This document shows positions 19,940-28,300 of a stretch of 59,064 nucleotides of DNA, in pieces. The notes beneath the pieces were generated by a model. The model saw nothing but the letters and a program-made list of their open reading frames with translations. It had not been told where the DNA came from and did not search any database. The position numbers and the translations under genes are program-made. This stretch comes from an uncultured Collinsella sp. (GTDB taxonomy: Bacteria > Actinomycetota > Coriobacteriia > Coriobacteriales > Coriobacteriaceae): contig UQIH01000015.1 of NCBI GenBank assembly GCA_900541145.1, positions 1-59,064 of the forward strand, given 5' to 3'. The stretch's first letter is position 1. Each line of letters begins with the position of its first letter.

Positions 19940-20115
19940 GCGGAAAGTGCGACCCGGAATTCGCTTCCAGAATGGGATGCACTTTCCCAAAGTGGCCGGT
20001 TGCGGAAAGCACGTCCCATTCTGAGCTTCGATTGCGGGACACGGTTTCCGGTTGAGGGCTCGACGGGAAAGTAGGGACCAGTTTGAGCTTGAAATCTGGG
20101 ACGCACTTTCCGCCG
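19940..20115. repeat. Family C: three tandem related hairpins
   Basis: Three imperfect hairpins share arms of the type GGAAAGTGC/GCACTTTCC and internal CCCATTCT or GGGAC blocks. Their arms are at 19942-19950/19979-19987, 20004-20010/20043-20050 and 20066-20072/20105-20111. They fill the gap between the Spx-like gene and the minus-strand gene ending at 20131. Confidence 0.75.
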
Positions 20116-20130
20116 GCGGGCCTGCCCCAG

Positions 20131-20541
20131 TCAGTCCGCCAGCTGTGCCCATTCGTGCGGATCGTAGACCTTTACGTGTTTGTTGGGCTTGCCGCTCCAG
20201 TACTCCTCGTCCATAAAGGGCAGATATGCCTGAACGCCAGGGCAGATAAAGGGAATCCGCTGCTGTTGCAGTCGCTCACGCTGGCGCTGCTCCAGGTGTG
20301 CCTCGGATATGACGGTCGGCATACCGGACAACTCGACGAGGCTTGCCTGGATTCGCTTAAGGTCGGGGAGTCCCGCGTGCCATGACATCCGCATGATCAA
20401 AAAGGATGCACGGCGGTATTTTGCCTGCACCACAGTAATGGCGGGGCGCAGTGTGGGATGGATTTTGTCCCGTTCGGGCCAAAGGTCGGCAGTGATCTCG
20501 AGGCCCAGGGTCTCCCATAGGTAATCAAGCTCTTCGTCCAT
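20131..20541 (-). CDS. Protein of unknown function
   Basis: A 136-residue minus-strand protein starting MDEELDYLWETLGLEITADLWPERDKIHP. It has the coding character of the genome: charged helices, few rare codons and the motif block QRQRERLQQQRIPFICPGVQAYLPFM. That block resembles the IPFIVPG-x-x-x-YLPF segment found in the middle of some winged-helix regulators of unknown function; if so, the usual C-terminal half is missing here. RBS GAGGCG lies eight bases before the ATG. Its stop is 15 bp from the family C repeats, so loss of a longer C-terminus through repeat insertion is possible but unproven. Confidence 0.6.
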   Translation of the reverse strand: MDEELDYLWETLGLEITADLWPERDKIHPTLRPAITVVQAKYRRASFLIMRMSWHAGLPDLKRIQASLVELSGMPTVISEAHLEQRQRERLQQQRIPFICPGVQAYLPFMDEEYWSGKPNKHVKVYDPHEWAQLAD

Positions 20542-20744
20542 GGCGCCTCGATATCTACGTGATCATTGATACTTCGATTGTGTTGCCTGGTGCTATCGTT
20601 TTCGCGGTAGAATCTGCCAACGGTTGACGGCTACCGCTCGCGGCGTTTTGCCCTTCGTGTACAGCGGTCGGCTTCACAGGTCCTTCACGGGTTGGACTAA
20701 ATTAGGCCAATTTGACTGAATTTCAAAAAAGTCAAAATTGGGGC

Positions 20745-20773
20745 TTGCGTCACGGCGAGACTTCCCGTATATT
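20745..20773 (+). promoter_or_regulatory. Promoter of the tRNA pair
   Basis: TTGCGT (20745-20750), an exact 17-bp spacer, and TATATT (20768-20773), 44 bp before tRNA-Gln. Confidence 0.75.
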
Positions 20774-20817
20774 TCTTTCTTGCGCAAAGGCACAGCCGAG
20801 CGCAGCGATGCAGTCAT

Positions 20818-20891
20818 TGGGATGTCGTCTAATGGCAGGACAGCGGATTCTGGTTCCGTCAATGGGGGTTCGACTCCCTCCATCCCAGCCA
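20818..20891 (+). tRNA. tRNA-Gln (anticodon CTG)
   Basis: The acceptor stem TGGGATG/CATCCCA, the T-arm GGGGGTTCGACTCCCTC and the anticodon loop TTCTGGT are all present. The loop gives anticodon CTG. A discriminator G and encoded CCA end the gene. Confidence 0.96.
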
Positions 20892-20908
20892 TTGCATTTG
20901 CTACATAT

Positions 20909-20985
20909 GGCCCGTTCGTCTAGCGGTTTAGGACGCCGCCCTCTCAAGGCGGAGATCACCAGTTCGAATCTGGTACGGGCTACCA
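20909..20985 (+). tRNA. tRNA-Glu (anticodon CTC)
   Basis: Acceptor GGCCCGT pairs with ACGGGCT (first pair G-T). The anticodon stem CCGCC/GGCGG carries the loop CTCTCAA, giving CTC. The T-arm is CCAGTTCGAATCTGG, and the discriminator A and CCA are encoded. Confidence 0.95.
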
Positions 20986-20995
20986 AAATTGAACG

Positions 20996-21023
20996 CCCGG
21001 GCCTCGTAAGAGACCCGGGTTTT
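20996..21023 (+). terminator. Terminator of the tRNA unit
   Basis: CCCGGG-CTC pairs with GAG-CCCGGG around a GTAA loop, followed by TTTT. Confidence 0.85.
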
Positions 21024-21079
21024 GTGTATTGACCGTATATACGGCGCCTGCCGTGTTTCGCTCAGATCGAGGAGTAGCC

Positions 21080-21997
21080 ATGGATCTGCCCATCAGCTTG
21101 CAAGACATCACGTATGCCGAGAACTATCTGGCGCAGGGCGACCTGGCTACGGCGACGCCGCTGCTGGAGCGTCTGGTGGAGCTCGCCGAGGAGTATATTG
21201 ATGCTGAGTGCAAGACGGAGGAGAAGCGTCAATACTTTAGCTTCGATAGCAAGTTTGAGCGCTTGGCCTATCGCCGCGTGGAGAAGGATCCGCGCGAGCT
21301 CGTGCAGGTTGAGGTGCCGTTTGACCGCCTGTACTCTGACATGGCGTTTGCCTACATTCGCCAGCAGGATTATGTAAGCGCTCGTAATGCCCTGATGCAG
21401 GCTGTGCGTTGGGACCCCATGAACTGCAACTATCGCTTGGATTTGGCCGAGCTGTTCCGTGCACTCGAGGACAAGCAGGAATGGGCATCGCTCTCGTTCT
21501 CGGTGCTGGAGCGTGCAAGCGATGGCAAGTGCGCCGCCCGCGCTTACGCCAATCTAGGTCAGTACTTCTTGGAGCCCGAGACCGAGAACGTTTCGGCTGC
21601 CGTGGGCTGCGCGCGTCTGGCGCTGCGCCTGGCGCCCAACGATGCGCATACGACGCGCCTGCTCAACAAGATCCATACCACCTATCCGGATGCCGCCGAT
21701 GAGAGCGACGACCACGTGATGGGTGAACTGGCCCTGCAAGGCGTGCCGACCTCGCCTTCGGCCGAGATTGCCATCTGCCTGATTATGTGCGCGACCGATG
21801 CTGCAAGCGACGGCGACAAGCAGGAGGCGACGCGCCTGACGGTACGTGCTCGCGACTTGGTGGGCGAGGAGGCCTGCGCGGCGATTATCAAACTGGTGCG
21901 CGAGAGCGATGCCGAGCTCAATGCCGAGCGCGAGGCAAAGCGCGAGACTGCGGGCTCAAACGCCGATGGAGCCAAGGAGGCCGGCGATGCCCAGTAA
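21080..21997 (+). CDS. TPR-repeat protein
   Basis: A 305-residue, mostly helical protein. TPR-like pairs are visible at residues about 8-30 (ITYAENYLAQGDLATATPLLERLVE) and 95-130 (MAFAYIRQQDYVSARNALMQAVRWDP) and later (ALRLAPNDAHTTRLLNKI). No signal peptide or membrane segment is seen, so it is probably a cytoplasmic adaptor. Its C-terminus is acidic and Ala-rich and its gene overlaps smpB by 11 bp, implying shared translation. A role linked to trans-translation is possible but rests only on that overlap. ATG 21080 follows CGAGGAG. Confidence 0.8.
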   Translation: MDLPISLQDITYAENYLAQGDLATATPLLERLVELAEEYIDAECKTEEKRQYFSFDSKFERLAYRRVEKDPRELVQVEVPFDRLYSDMAFAYIRQQDYVSARNALMQAVRWDPMNCNYRLDLAELFRALEDKQEWASLSFSVLERASDGKCAARAYANLGQYFLEPETENVSAAVGCARLALRLAPNDAHTTRLLNKIHTTYPDAADESDDHVMGELALQGVPTSPSAEIAICLIMCATDAASDGDKQEATRLTVRARDLVGEEACAAIIKLVRESDAELNAEREAKRETAGSNADGAKEAGDAQ

Positions 21998-22457
21998 GCG
22001 CGAGCGCAAACTCATTTCCAAGAATCGCTCGGCACATCACGAGTACTTTATCGATGAGACGTTTGAGTGCGGTATTGAGCTGAGCGGCACCGAGGTCAAG
22101 TCGATTCGCGAGCGCGCCTGTCAGATCACTGACACTTTTGCGCTGATTCGTGGCGGCGAGTGCTGGCTCGTCGGACTGCATATCCACCCTTATAGCCATG
22201 GTGGCGTGTGGAATCGCGATCCCGACCGTCGGCGTCGTCTGCTGCTGCACCGCAAGGAGATCGACTTTCTTGACGGCAAACTTCGCAACCGTGGTTATGC
22301 GCTGGTTCCGTTGGAGCTCTACTTTAATATCGACGGCCGCGTAAAGCTACTGCTGGGTCTGGGTCGCGGCAAGAAGCTCTACGACAAGCGCGAGGACATG
22401 GCCAAGCGTGATGTCCAACGCGAGATCGACCGCGCCCTTAAGGAACGCAACCGTTAG
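21987..22457 (+). CDS. smpB: SsrA-binding protein SmpB
   Basis: A 156-residue tmRNA partner that delivers tmRNA to stalled ribosomes. Family signatures are LISKNRSAHHEYFIDETFECGIELSGTEVKSIRERACQI (residues about 9-48, read in pieces), HPYSHGGVWNRDPDRRRRLLLHRKEI and the basic tail LGRGKKLYDKREDMAKRD, which inserts in the mRNA channel. The RBS AAGGAGG lies in the end of the TPR gene. No tmRNA gene is visible within the window. Confidence 0.96.
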   Translation: MPSKRERKLISKNRSAHHEYFIDETFECGIELSGTEVKSIRERACQITDTFALIRGGECWLVGLHIHPYSHGGVWNRDPDRRRRLLLHRKEIDFLDGKLRNRGYALVPLELYFNIDGRVKLLLGLGRGKKLYDKREDMAKRDVQREIDRALKERNR

Positions 22458-22469
22458 GCACTCTGCATA

Positions 22470-22536
22470 AGTTGCGGTGGAATACGGACTGTTTTGCCTG
22501 TTTGAGGGGCTATTCAGTCCCTATTTCACCGCAACT
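22470..22536. repeat. Family B palindrome, copy 2
   Basis: AGTTGCGGTGGAATA pairs with TATTTCACCGCAACT (one mismatch), and CGGACTG with CAGTCC just inside. It lies 12 bp after smpB. Confidence 0.9.
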
Positions 22537-22578
22537 GCGGGCGTCTCATCTTTCTTACTGTTCTGACACATATGTCTC

Positions 22579-22612
22579 AAAGGCGGCGTCCGTTATGGGT
22601 GCCGCCTTTTTT
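22579..22612 (+). terminator. Terminator of TPR-smpB operon
   Basis: AAAGGCGGC pairs with GCCGCCTTT, followed by further T residues. Confidence 0.8.
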
Positions 22613-22663
22613 GTGGGTACATACATTCATGAGGTTCCAACCCGAGCTAGGGGAGTGATCGTT

Positions 22664-23167
22664 ATGGACAAAACTGCGTTCTTTACCATGCCGAGCGGTC
22701 TGTACGTGGTGAGCGCTGCGGCAGACGGGCTGCGCGCCGGCTGCGTCATCAACACTGCGGTGCAGGTGACGTCCATGCCGCCGCGTATTTCGGTTGCCGT
22801 GAACAAGGACAATGTCACCTCGGGCATCATCGCATCGGCCAAAGCGTTCGCGCTGACCGTGATCGATCAGACGGCCGATATGCTCTACATCGGTAACTTT
22901 GGGTTCCGCACCAGCAGCGATTATGACAAGTTTGCCAAATACGAGACCCGCGAGACGGCTCTGGGCATGCCCTATGTGCCTGAGCGCGCGGCGGCCCTGT
23001 TTAGCTGCCGTTTGATCGACACTGTGGATGTGGGCACGCATCTGCTGTTTATTGGCGAGGTCGAGGATGCCGAGCGCCTGAGCGACGAGACGCCGCTGAC
23101 GTACGACTACTATCACAAGGTGCTAAAGGGCAAGACGCCGCCCAAAGCCTCGTCGTATCAAGGCTAG
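22664..23167 (+). CDS. Flavin reductase-like FMN-binding protein
   Basis: A 167-residue protein with the flavin-reductase split-barrel fold: PSGLYVVSAAADGLRAGCVINTAVQVTSMPPRISVAVNKDNVTSGII (residues 9-55, read in pieces) and FGFRTSSDYDKFAKYE. Such domains form the first half of high-molecular-weight rubredoxins in anaerobes, passing electrons from NADH to a rubredoxin and then to an oxygen- or NO-reducing flavodiiron protein. A stand-alone rubredoxin gene lies 88 bp downstream, which fits the same function split over two genes. ATG 22664 follows GGGGAG. Confidence 0.87.
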   Translation: MDKTAFFTMPSGLYVVSAAADGLRAGCVINTAVQVTSMPPRISVAVNKDNVTSGIIASAKAFALTVIDQTADMLYIGNFGFRTSSDYDKFAKYETRETALGMPYVPERAAALFSCRLIDTVDVGTHLLFIGEVEDAERLSDETPLTYDYYHKVLKGKTPPKASSYQG

Positions 23168-23184
23168 AAATGTTCTAAAAATAC

Positions 23185-23212
23185 TTGCATTATATTATTG
23201 AGAATATATACT
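23185..23212 (+). promoter_or_regulatory. Promoter of the rubredoxin gene
   Basis: TTGCAT (23185-23190), a 16-bp spacer and TATACT (23207-23212) in a very AT-rich stretch that stands out in this genome. Confidence 0.6.
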
Positions 23213-23255
23213 AATAAGTAAGTACACCAGCAGTCACGTTCGAGAGGAGAACATC

Positions 23256-23399
23256 ATGGCTGAGGAGAAGAAGACGTATAAGTTTGTGTGCACCGTTTGC
23301 GGTTACGAGGTTGAGGTCGACACGCCCGAGCTGCCCGAGGACTACGTGTGCCCGGTCTGTGGCGTCGGCCCCGATGAGTTTGAGCTTGCCGAGGAGTAG
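23256..23399 (+). CDS. Compact rubredoxin-like protein
   Basis: A 47-residue iron protein with two knuckles, FVCTVCGYEVEV and YVCPVCGVGPDEFE, that bind one Fe by four cysteines. The spacing between the CxxC pairs is 17 residues, whereas classical rubredoxin has about 29, so the central loop is missing; the usual Trp of the core is replaced by Tyr. RBS GAGGAGA at 23244-23250 and its own promoter support the start. Electron transfer with the upstream flavin reductase-like protein is likely. The protein could instead serve as a small electron donor for rubrerythrin-like partners. Confidence 0.88.
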   Translation: MAEEKKTYKFVCTVCGYEVEVDTPELPEDYVCPVCGVGPDEFELAEE

Positions 23400-23440
23400 C
23401 TCGTAGACACACGACTTGCAACAACATATAGCTCTGTCCA

Positions 23441-23475
23441 AGGGCCCCGGTCGAATTCTCGGCCGGGGCCCTTTT
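23441..23475 (+). terminator. Terminator of the rubredoxin gene
   Basis: A 10-bp perfect stem AGGGCCCCGG/CCGGGGCCCT followed by TTT. Confidence 0.9.
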
Positions 23476-23498
23476 GATTTATCTGACGGTTTAAAACG

Positions 23499-23559
23499 GT
23501 CTCACGTGTTACAGATTGAGACGTTATATCTGGACAGTCACGTCATCTCAATTACATTC
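23499..23559. repeat. Family A, single half-site plus degenerate partner
   Basis: One intact half-site TGTTACAGATTGAGACG at 23507. The expected opposite half-site appears 39 bp on as TCTCAATTACATTC (23546), overlapping the end of mntH. GTCTCA and TGAGAC also pair locally. Confidence 0.6.
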
Positions 23560-24808
23560 CCGTTAGCAGCACGATGTCGAGAATCGTCACGATGACGCCG
23601 ATCCCTACGAGCAGCGCGTTGAGCGGGCGCGAGTTGGCGTATTTGCCCATGACGCGGCGTGAGCTGGTGAGCCGTATGAGCACAAAGACCGTAATCGGCA
23701 ACTGAAGCGACAACAATGCCTGACTCCAGATGAGACCTTCAAAAGGATTTGGGACGACCAGACACGCCGCCACTGCGCCGGCGAAACAGGCCGCCACCCC
23801 GATCGAGGAATGTCGGTCGTGGATGTCGTATTCCTCGTCGAACATGCCCGCGGTGATGGTGCCTGCCGCCATGCCTGCCGTCACACTACTCGAGAGGCCC
23901 GCAAACAGCAGCGCCACCGCAAAGATTGTCGAGCTTGCTGGGCCCAGAATGGGGGAGAGCGTGTCCGCTGCGACGGCGAGGTCGTCTACGACAATGCCGT
24001 GCGCAAAGAAGGTCGTTGCGGCCAGGATGACCATGGCCGAGTTGATTGCCCAGCCCACGCCCATCGAAAAGAGCGTGTCGAAGAGCTCATAGCGCAGACG
24101 CTCTTCGATAACCTGCTCGCCTTGGCCTTCGAAGTGCATGGATTGGATGACCTCGGAGTGTAGAAAGAGGTTGTGGGGCATAACGACCGCACCCAGGACA
24201 CTCACGATAATCGCGGCAGAGCCAGTGGGCATACTGGGCGTGATCCAGCTTGCGGCGGCTTGCGGCCAGTCGACCTTGACTAGTGCAAGCTCGGCCAAAA
24301 ACGAGAGTCCTACAACGCCTACGAAGGCGATGATCCAGCGTTCGGCACGCTTATAGGAACTCGTCATGAGCATCGCCATCGATACTGCCGCCACGATGAC
24401 GCAGCCCGCACGTGCGGGCAGCCCAAAGAGCATTTGAAGGGCAATCGCGCCACCCAAGACTTCGGCCATGGCGGTGGCGATGGTCGCGAGATAGGCACTG
24501 GCGAGCACCGTGCGTCCAACGAAGCGGGGGAGGTAACGTGTCGTGGCCTCGGCAAGACAGGCGCCCGTGGCGATGCCAAGGTGCGCCGCGTTGTGCTGCA
24601 AGACGATCAGCATAATCGTGGACAGCGTGACGATCCACAGCAGCGCGTAGCCAAACTGCGAGCCCGCGGCCATATTGGAGGCCCAGTTGCCCGGGTCGAT
24701 AAAGCCGACGGTCACGAGCAGCCCGGGGCCGATATGCCGCGCAATGTCTAGGCCTCCGTGACCACCGGTGCGCCGGGAACCAAAGTGTTGTTTGAGATGG
24801 TTGAGCAT
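23552..24808 (-). CDS. mntH: Nramp family manganese/iron transporter
   Basis: A 418-residue, 11-helix proton-coupled divalent metal importer. TM1 carries DPGNW (38-42) and TM6 carries VVMPHNLFLHSEV; these Asp, Asn and Met residues bind Mn2+ or Fe2+ in Nramp proteins. The length and topology are normal. RBS CAGGAG precedes the ATG at 24808. The 3' end meets a family A half-site. Upstream at 24857-24873 is an imperfect dyad that could bind a DtxR/MntR-type repressor, but the match is weak. Confidence 0.95.
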   Translation of the reverse strand: MLNHLKQHFGSRRTGGHGGLDIARHIGPGLLVTVGFIDPGNWASNMAAGSQFGYALLWIVTLSTIMLIVLQHNAAHLGIATGACLAEATTRYLPRFVGRTVLASAYLATIATAMAEVLGGAIALQMLFGLPARAGCVIVAAVSMAMLMTSSYKRAERWIIAFVGVVGLSFLAELALVKVDWPQAAASWITPSMPTGSAAIIVSVLGAVVMPHNLFLHSEVIQSMHFEGQGEQVIEERLRYELFDTLFSMGVGWAINSAMVILAATTFFAHGIVVDDLAVAADTLSPILGPASSTIFAVALLFAGLSSSVTAGMAAGTITAGMFDEEYDIHDRHSSIGVAACFAGAVAACLVVPNPFEGLIWSQALLSLQLPITVFVLIRLTSSRRVMGKYANSRPLNALLVGIGVIVTILDIVLLTGM

Positions 24809-24856
24809 GGTGCACTCCTGCGTGCCGTTTGTTTGACGCCGTAAAGGGTACCCGTT

Positions 24857-24873
24857 TTAGGCTTAAAGGTTAA
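24857..24873. promoter_or_regulatory. Possible DtxR/MntR-like dyad before mntH
   Basis: TTAGGCTTAAAGGTTAA is an imperfect 17-bp dyad 49 bp upstream of mntH. Metal-dependent repression of Nramp genes by DtxR-family proteins is usual, but this match is weak. Confidence 0.25.
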
Positions 24874-24928
24874 CCGAGACTAACAAAATTGTTGTATTTG
24901 AATAGGATGGGGAAAGGAGTTGCCGAAA

Positions 24929-25149
24929 TGTCTTGATCTGTAACAACTAGGGATGGAAATTGGACCTAGGTGTTACAGATCGAGACAGGAAGAAATGGTC
25001 CTATGGAAAATCTCGATCTGTAACAGTTAGCTGCAAAAACCGGCCCTTCGTGTTACAGATTGAGACATTCGGATCCGTCTCTCAAAAACATCTCAATCTG
25101 TAACAGTTAGTCGTCGTAATTGGGTCTTCCTGTTACAGATTGAGATGTT
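24929..25149. repeat. Family A array, six half-sites
   Basis: Half-site cores start at 24931, 24971, 25011, 25051, 25091 and 25131, alternating between TCTNNATCTGTAACA and TGTTACAGATNNAGA. Every step is exactly 40 bp. The 23-25 bp between half-sites differ from unit to unit. Confidence 0.95.
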
Positions 25150-25331
25150 TGAAGCGGCGAGCTTACAGGCCGAACTTGGGGGCCCTTGCTGCCGCCCTTG
25201 AGCTCGGCGGTGTCCACTCGCAGGGCGCGCGTTACGCGATTGTTTCGAAACGGGTGGGAAACACAACGGGCCGGCGATGCTCCTAGTATGCCTATTCAAC
25301 TGACTGACTAAATATCTAGGGGAGGATCGCG

Positions 25332-28300
25332 ATGCAGGCAGATTCCGCTCAGCAGCAGGGCCTTTATCGCCCCGAATTCGACCACGATGCGTGTGGCATC
25401 GGCGCGCTCGCCGATATCAACGGTGAGCGCCATCACCAGATCCTGGACGATGCACTGTCCATTCTGGTCAACTTGGAGCACCGCGGCGGTACGGGACTCG
25501 AGAAGAACACCGGCGACGGCGCCGGCATCCTGTTCCAGGTTCCGCATCATTTTTTTCGCAAAGAGGCTCAAAAGTGCGGACAGATTCTGCCGGCAGAGGG
25601 CGACTATGGCGTGGCCATGCTGTTCTTCCCGCAGGACGACAAGGGCGTAGAGGATGCCCGCCGCGTGTTTGAGGAGGGCTGCGCCGAGGCCGGCGTGCCG
25701 CTGCTTTTTTGGCGCGAGGTGCCGGTCGACCCGCACGATTTGGGCGAGACGGCCCGCGCCTGCATGCCCACCATCTTGCAGGCCTTCCTGGGCCGTCCGG
25801 ACGACACGCCGGCGGGCGACGCCTTCGAGCGTCGTCTGTACGTGTGCCGCCGCACCATCGAGAAGAAGGCCGACGTCGAGTTTGCCCTGCGCGACAAGAT
25901 CTTCTATGTGTGCTCCATGAGCTCGCGCACCATCGTGTACAAGGGTATGCTGGTCGCCACGCAGATGCGCCGCTTCTTCATCGATCTCAACGACGCCGCC
26001 ATCAAGACGGCCGTGGCGCTCGTCCACTCGCGCTACTCCACCAACACCACGCCCAGCTGGGAACGCGCGCACCCCAACCGTTTTATCATCCATAACGGCG
26101 AGATCAACACCCTCAAGGGCAACGTCAACTGGATCCGCGCCCGCGAGCCCAACCTGTACAGTCCCGTGCTGCAGCATGATCTTGAGCGCGTGATGCCCAT
26201 CATCAACCGCGAGGGCTCCGATTCCGCGATTCTGGACAACGTGCTTGAGTTTTTGGTCATGAACGGTCGCCCGCTTACGCGTGCCGCGTCCATGCTGTTG
26301 CCCGAGCCGTGGGACCACAACGACAGCCTGAGTGAGGAGCGCCGCGCCTACGACGCCTACCAGTCCATGCTCATGGAGCCGTGGGACGGTCCGGCCGCCA
26401 TCGCCTTTACCGACGGTCGCACGCTGGGCGCTGCCCTCGACCGCAACGGCCTGCGTCCCGCCCGCTACTATGTGACGCGCGACGGCCGCTTTATGCTGGC
26501 AAGCGAGGTGGGCACCATCGAGGTGGGCCCCGAGAACATCCTGACGAGCGGCTGTCTGGGACCGGGCCAGATGCTCGAGGTCGATTTTGCCCGCGGGCGC
26601 GTCATCTACAACGACGAGCTGCGTGCCCGCTATGCCAAGGAAAAGCCCTACCGCGACTGGATTGCCGAGGAGACGCTGACCGTTGACGCGCTCGATGAGC
26701 CCGTTGCGGCAGCGCCCGCCGAGGACGCCGAGGTGTCCGCCGCCGTGCGAATGGCCAAGCTCGGCTACCACTGGGATGACGTCGACGAGGTCGTGCGTCC
26801 CATGGCCCAGCAGGGTAAGGCCCCGCTCGCCTCGATGGGCATCGACGCGCCGCTGGCCTGCCTGTCCAAAAAGACGCGTTCGTTCTTCGACTACTTCTAT
26901 CAGCTGTTCGCCCAGGTCACGAATCCGCCGATCGATGCCCTGCGCGAGCATATGGTCACCTCAACCACGCTCTACCTGGGCAACCACGGCAACCTGCTCG
27001 AGGACTCCCGCACGGCCTGCCAGCTGGTGCGCTTGGAGCGCCCGTTGCTCAACGAGGAGGAGTTCGAGCGTATCTGTGCCATCGACCGTGTGGGCTTTAA
27101 GACCCGTCGCTTCCGTGCCGTCTACCGCCGCGACGCCGGCGAGGGCGCACTGCAGGCTGCGCTCAAGCAGCTTGCCGAGGACGTTGAGGCTGCGGTCCGC
27201 GACGGCGTGAACATCGTGGTGTTGAGCGATCGTGCCGCTGCGGGCGAGGTGCCCGTGCCGTCGCTGCTCGCCGTGGGCTGCGTGCACAACCACCTGATCC
27301 GCGCCGGCGTGCGCACCTTTGCCGACATCGTGGTGGAGTGTGGCGACGCCGTGTCCCCGCATGACTTTGCGGCACTGGTGGGCTACTCCGCGAGCGGCAT
27401 CTATCCGTACAACGCGCATGCGTGCATCCGCGATCTGGCGGCACGCGGCGACCTGGACGTGACGGCCGAGCAGGGCATCGCCAACTACAACAAGGCCGCG
27501 ACGGCGGGCATCGTCTCCATCATGTCCAAGATGGGCATCTCCACGGTGCAGAGCTACCACTCTGCGCAGATCTTCGAGGCCGTGGGCTTTACGCCGGAGT
27601 TCGTCAACGCGTACTTCGTCGGCACGGTGAGCCGTGTGGGCGGTATGGGTGTCGAGGACGTCGAGCGCGAGCAGAATGAGCGCTATGATGCCGCGCTTGC
27701 CATCCTTAAGAGTCCGGCTCCCGATCAGCTGCCCACACTGGGCCTGACCAAGTGGCGCCCGTTCGGTGGCGAAGATCACCTGATCGACCCTCAGACCGTC
27801 TACCTGCTGCAGACCGCCTGCCGCGAGGACAGCTACGACACCTTTAAGGAGTACAGCGCCCGCCTGCACCGCACCGGCCGTGCCGTGCGCCTGCGCGACC
27901 TGCTGGACTTTGATGCCAGCGGTCGCACGCCGGTTTCGCTCGACGAGGTGGAGCCTGCGCTCAACATCGTCCGCCGCTTTAACACCGGCGCCATGTCGTA
28001 TGGCTCCATCAGCAAAGAGGCGCACGAGTGCATGGCCATCGCCATGAACCGCCTGCACGGCCGTTCCAACTCCGGCGAGGGCGGTGAGGATCCGCGTCGC
28101 GAAACGCCGCTGGCCAACGGCGACTCCAAGAACTCCGCCATCAAGCAGGTGGCAAGCGCGCGCTTTGGCGTGACGAGCCGCTACCTGTGCAGTGCCTTCG
28201 AGATTCAGATCAAGATGGCCCAGGGCGCCAAGCCCGGCGAGGGCGGCCACCTGCCCGGCAAGAAGGTCTACCCCTGGATTGCCGAGGTCCGTCAGTCCAC

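Larger units (their letters stand above)
24809..25331. other. Gene-free stretch between divergent mntH and gltB
   Basis: Contains the possible mntH operator, a six-half-site family A array (24929-25149) and the gltB leader, which includes a perfect 10-bp palindrome GTTTCGAAAC (25242-25251). Open frames here lack coding character. Confidence 0.5.

Noticed and set aside
22458..22663. A tmRNA gene directly after smpB.
   Set aside because: The gap is filled by a family B palindrome and a terminator; no tRNA-like ends or tag-reading frame are visible.
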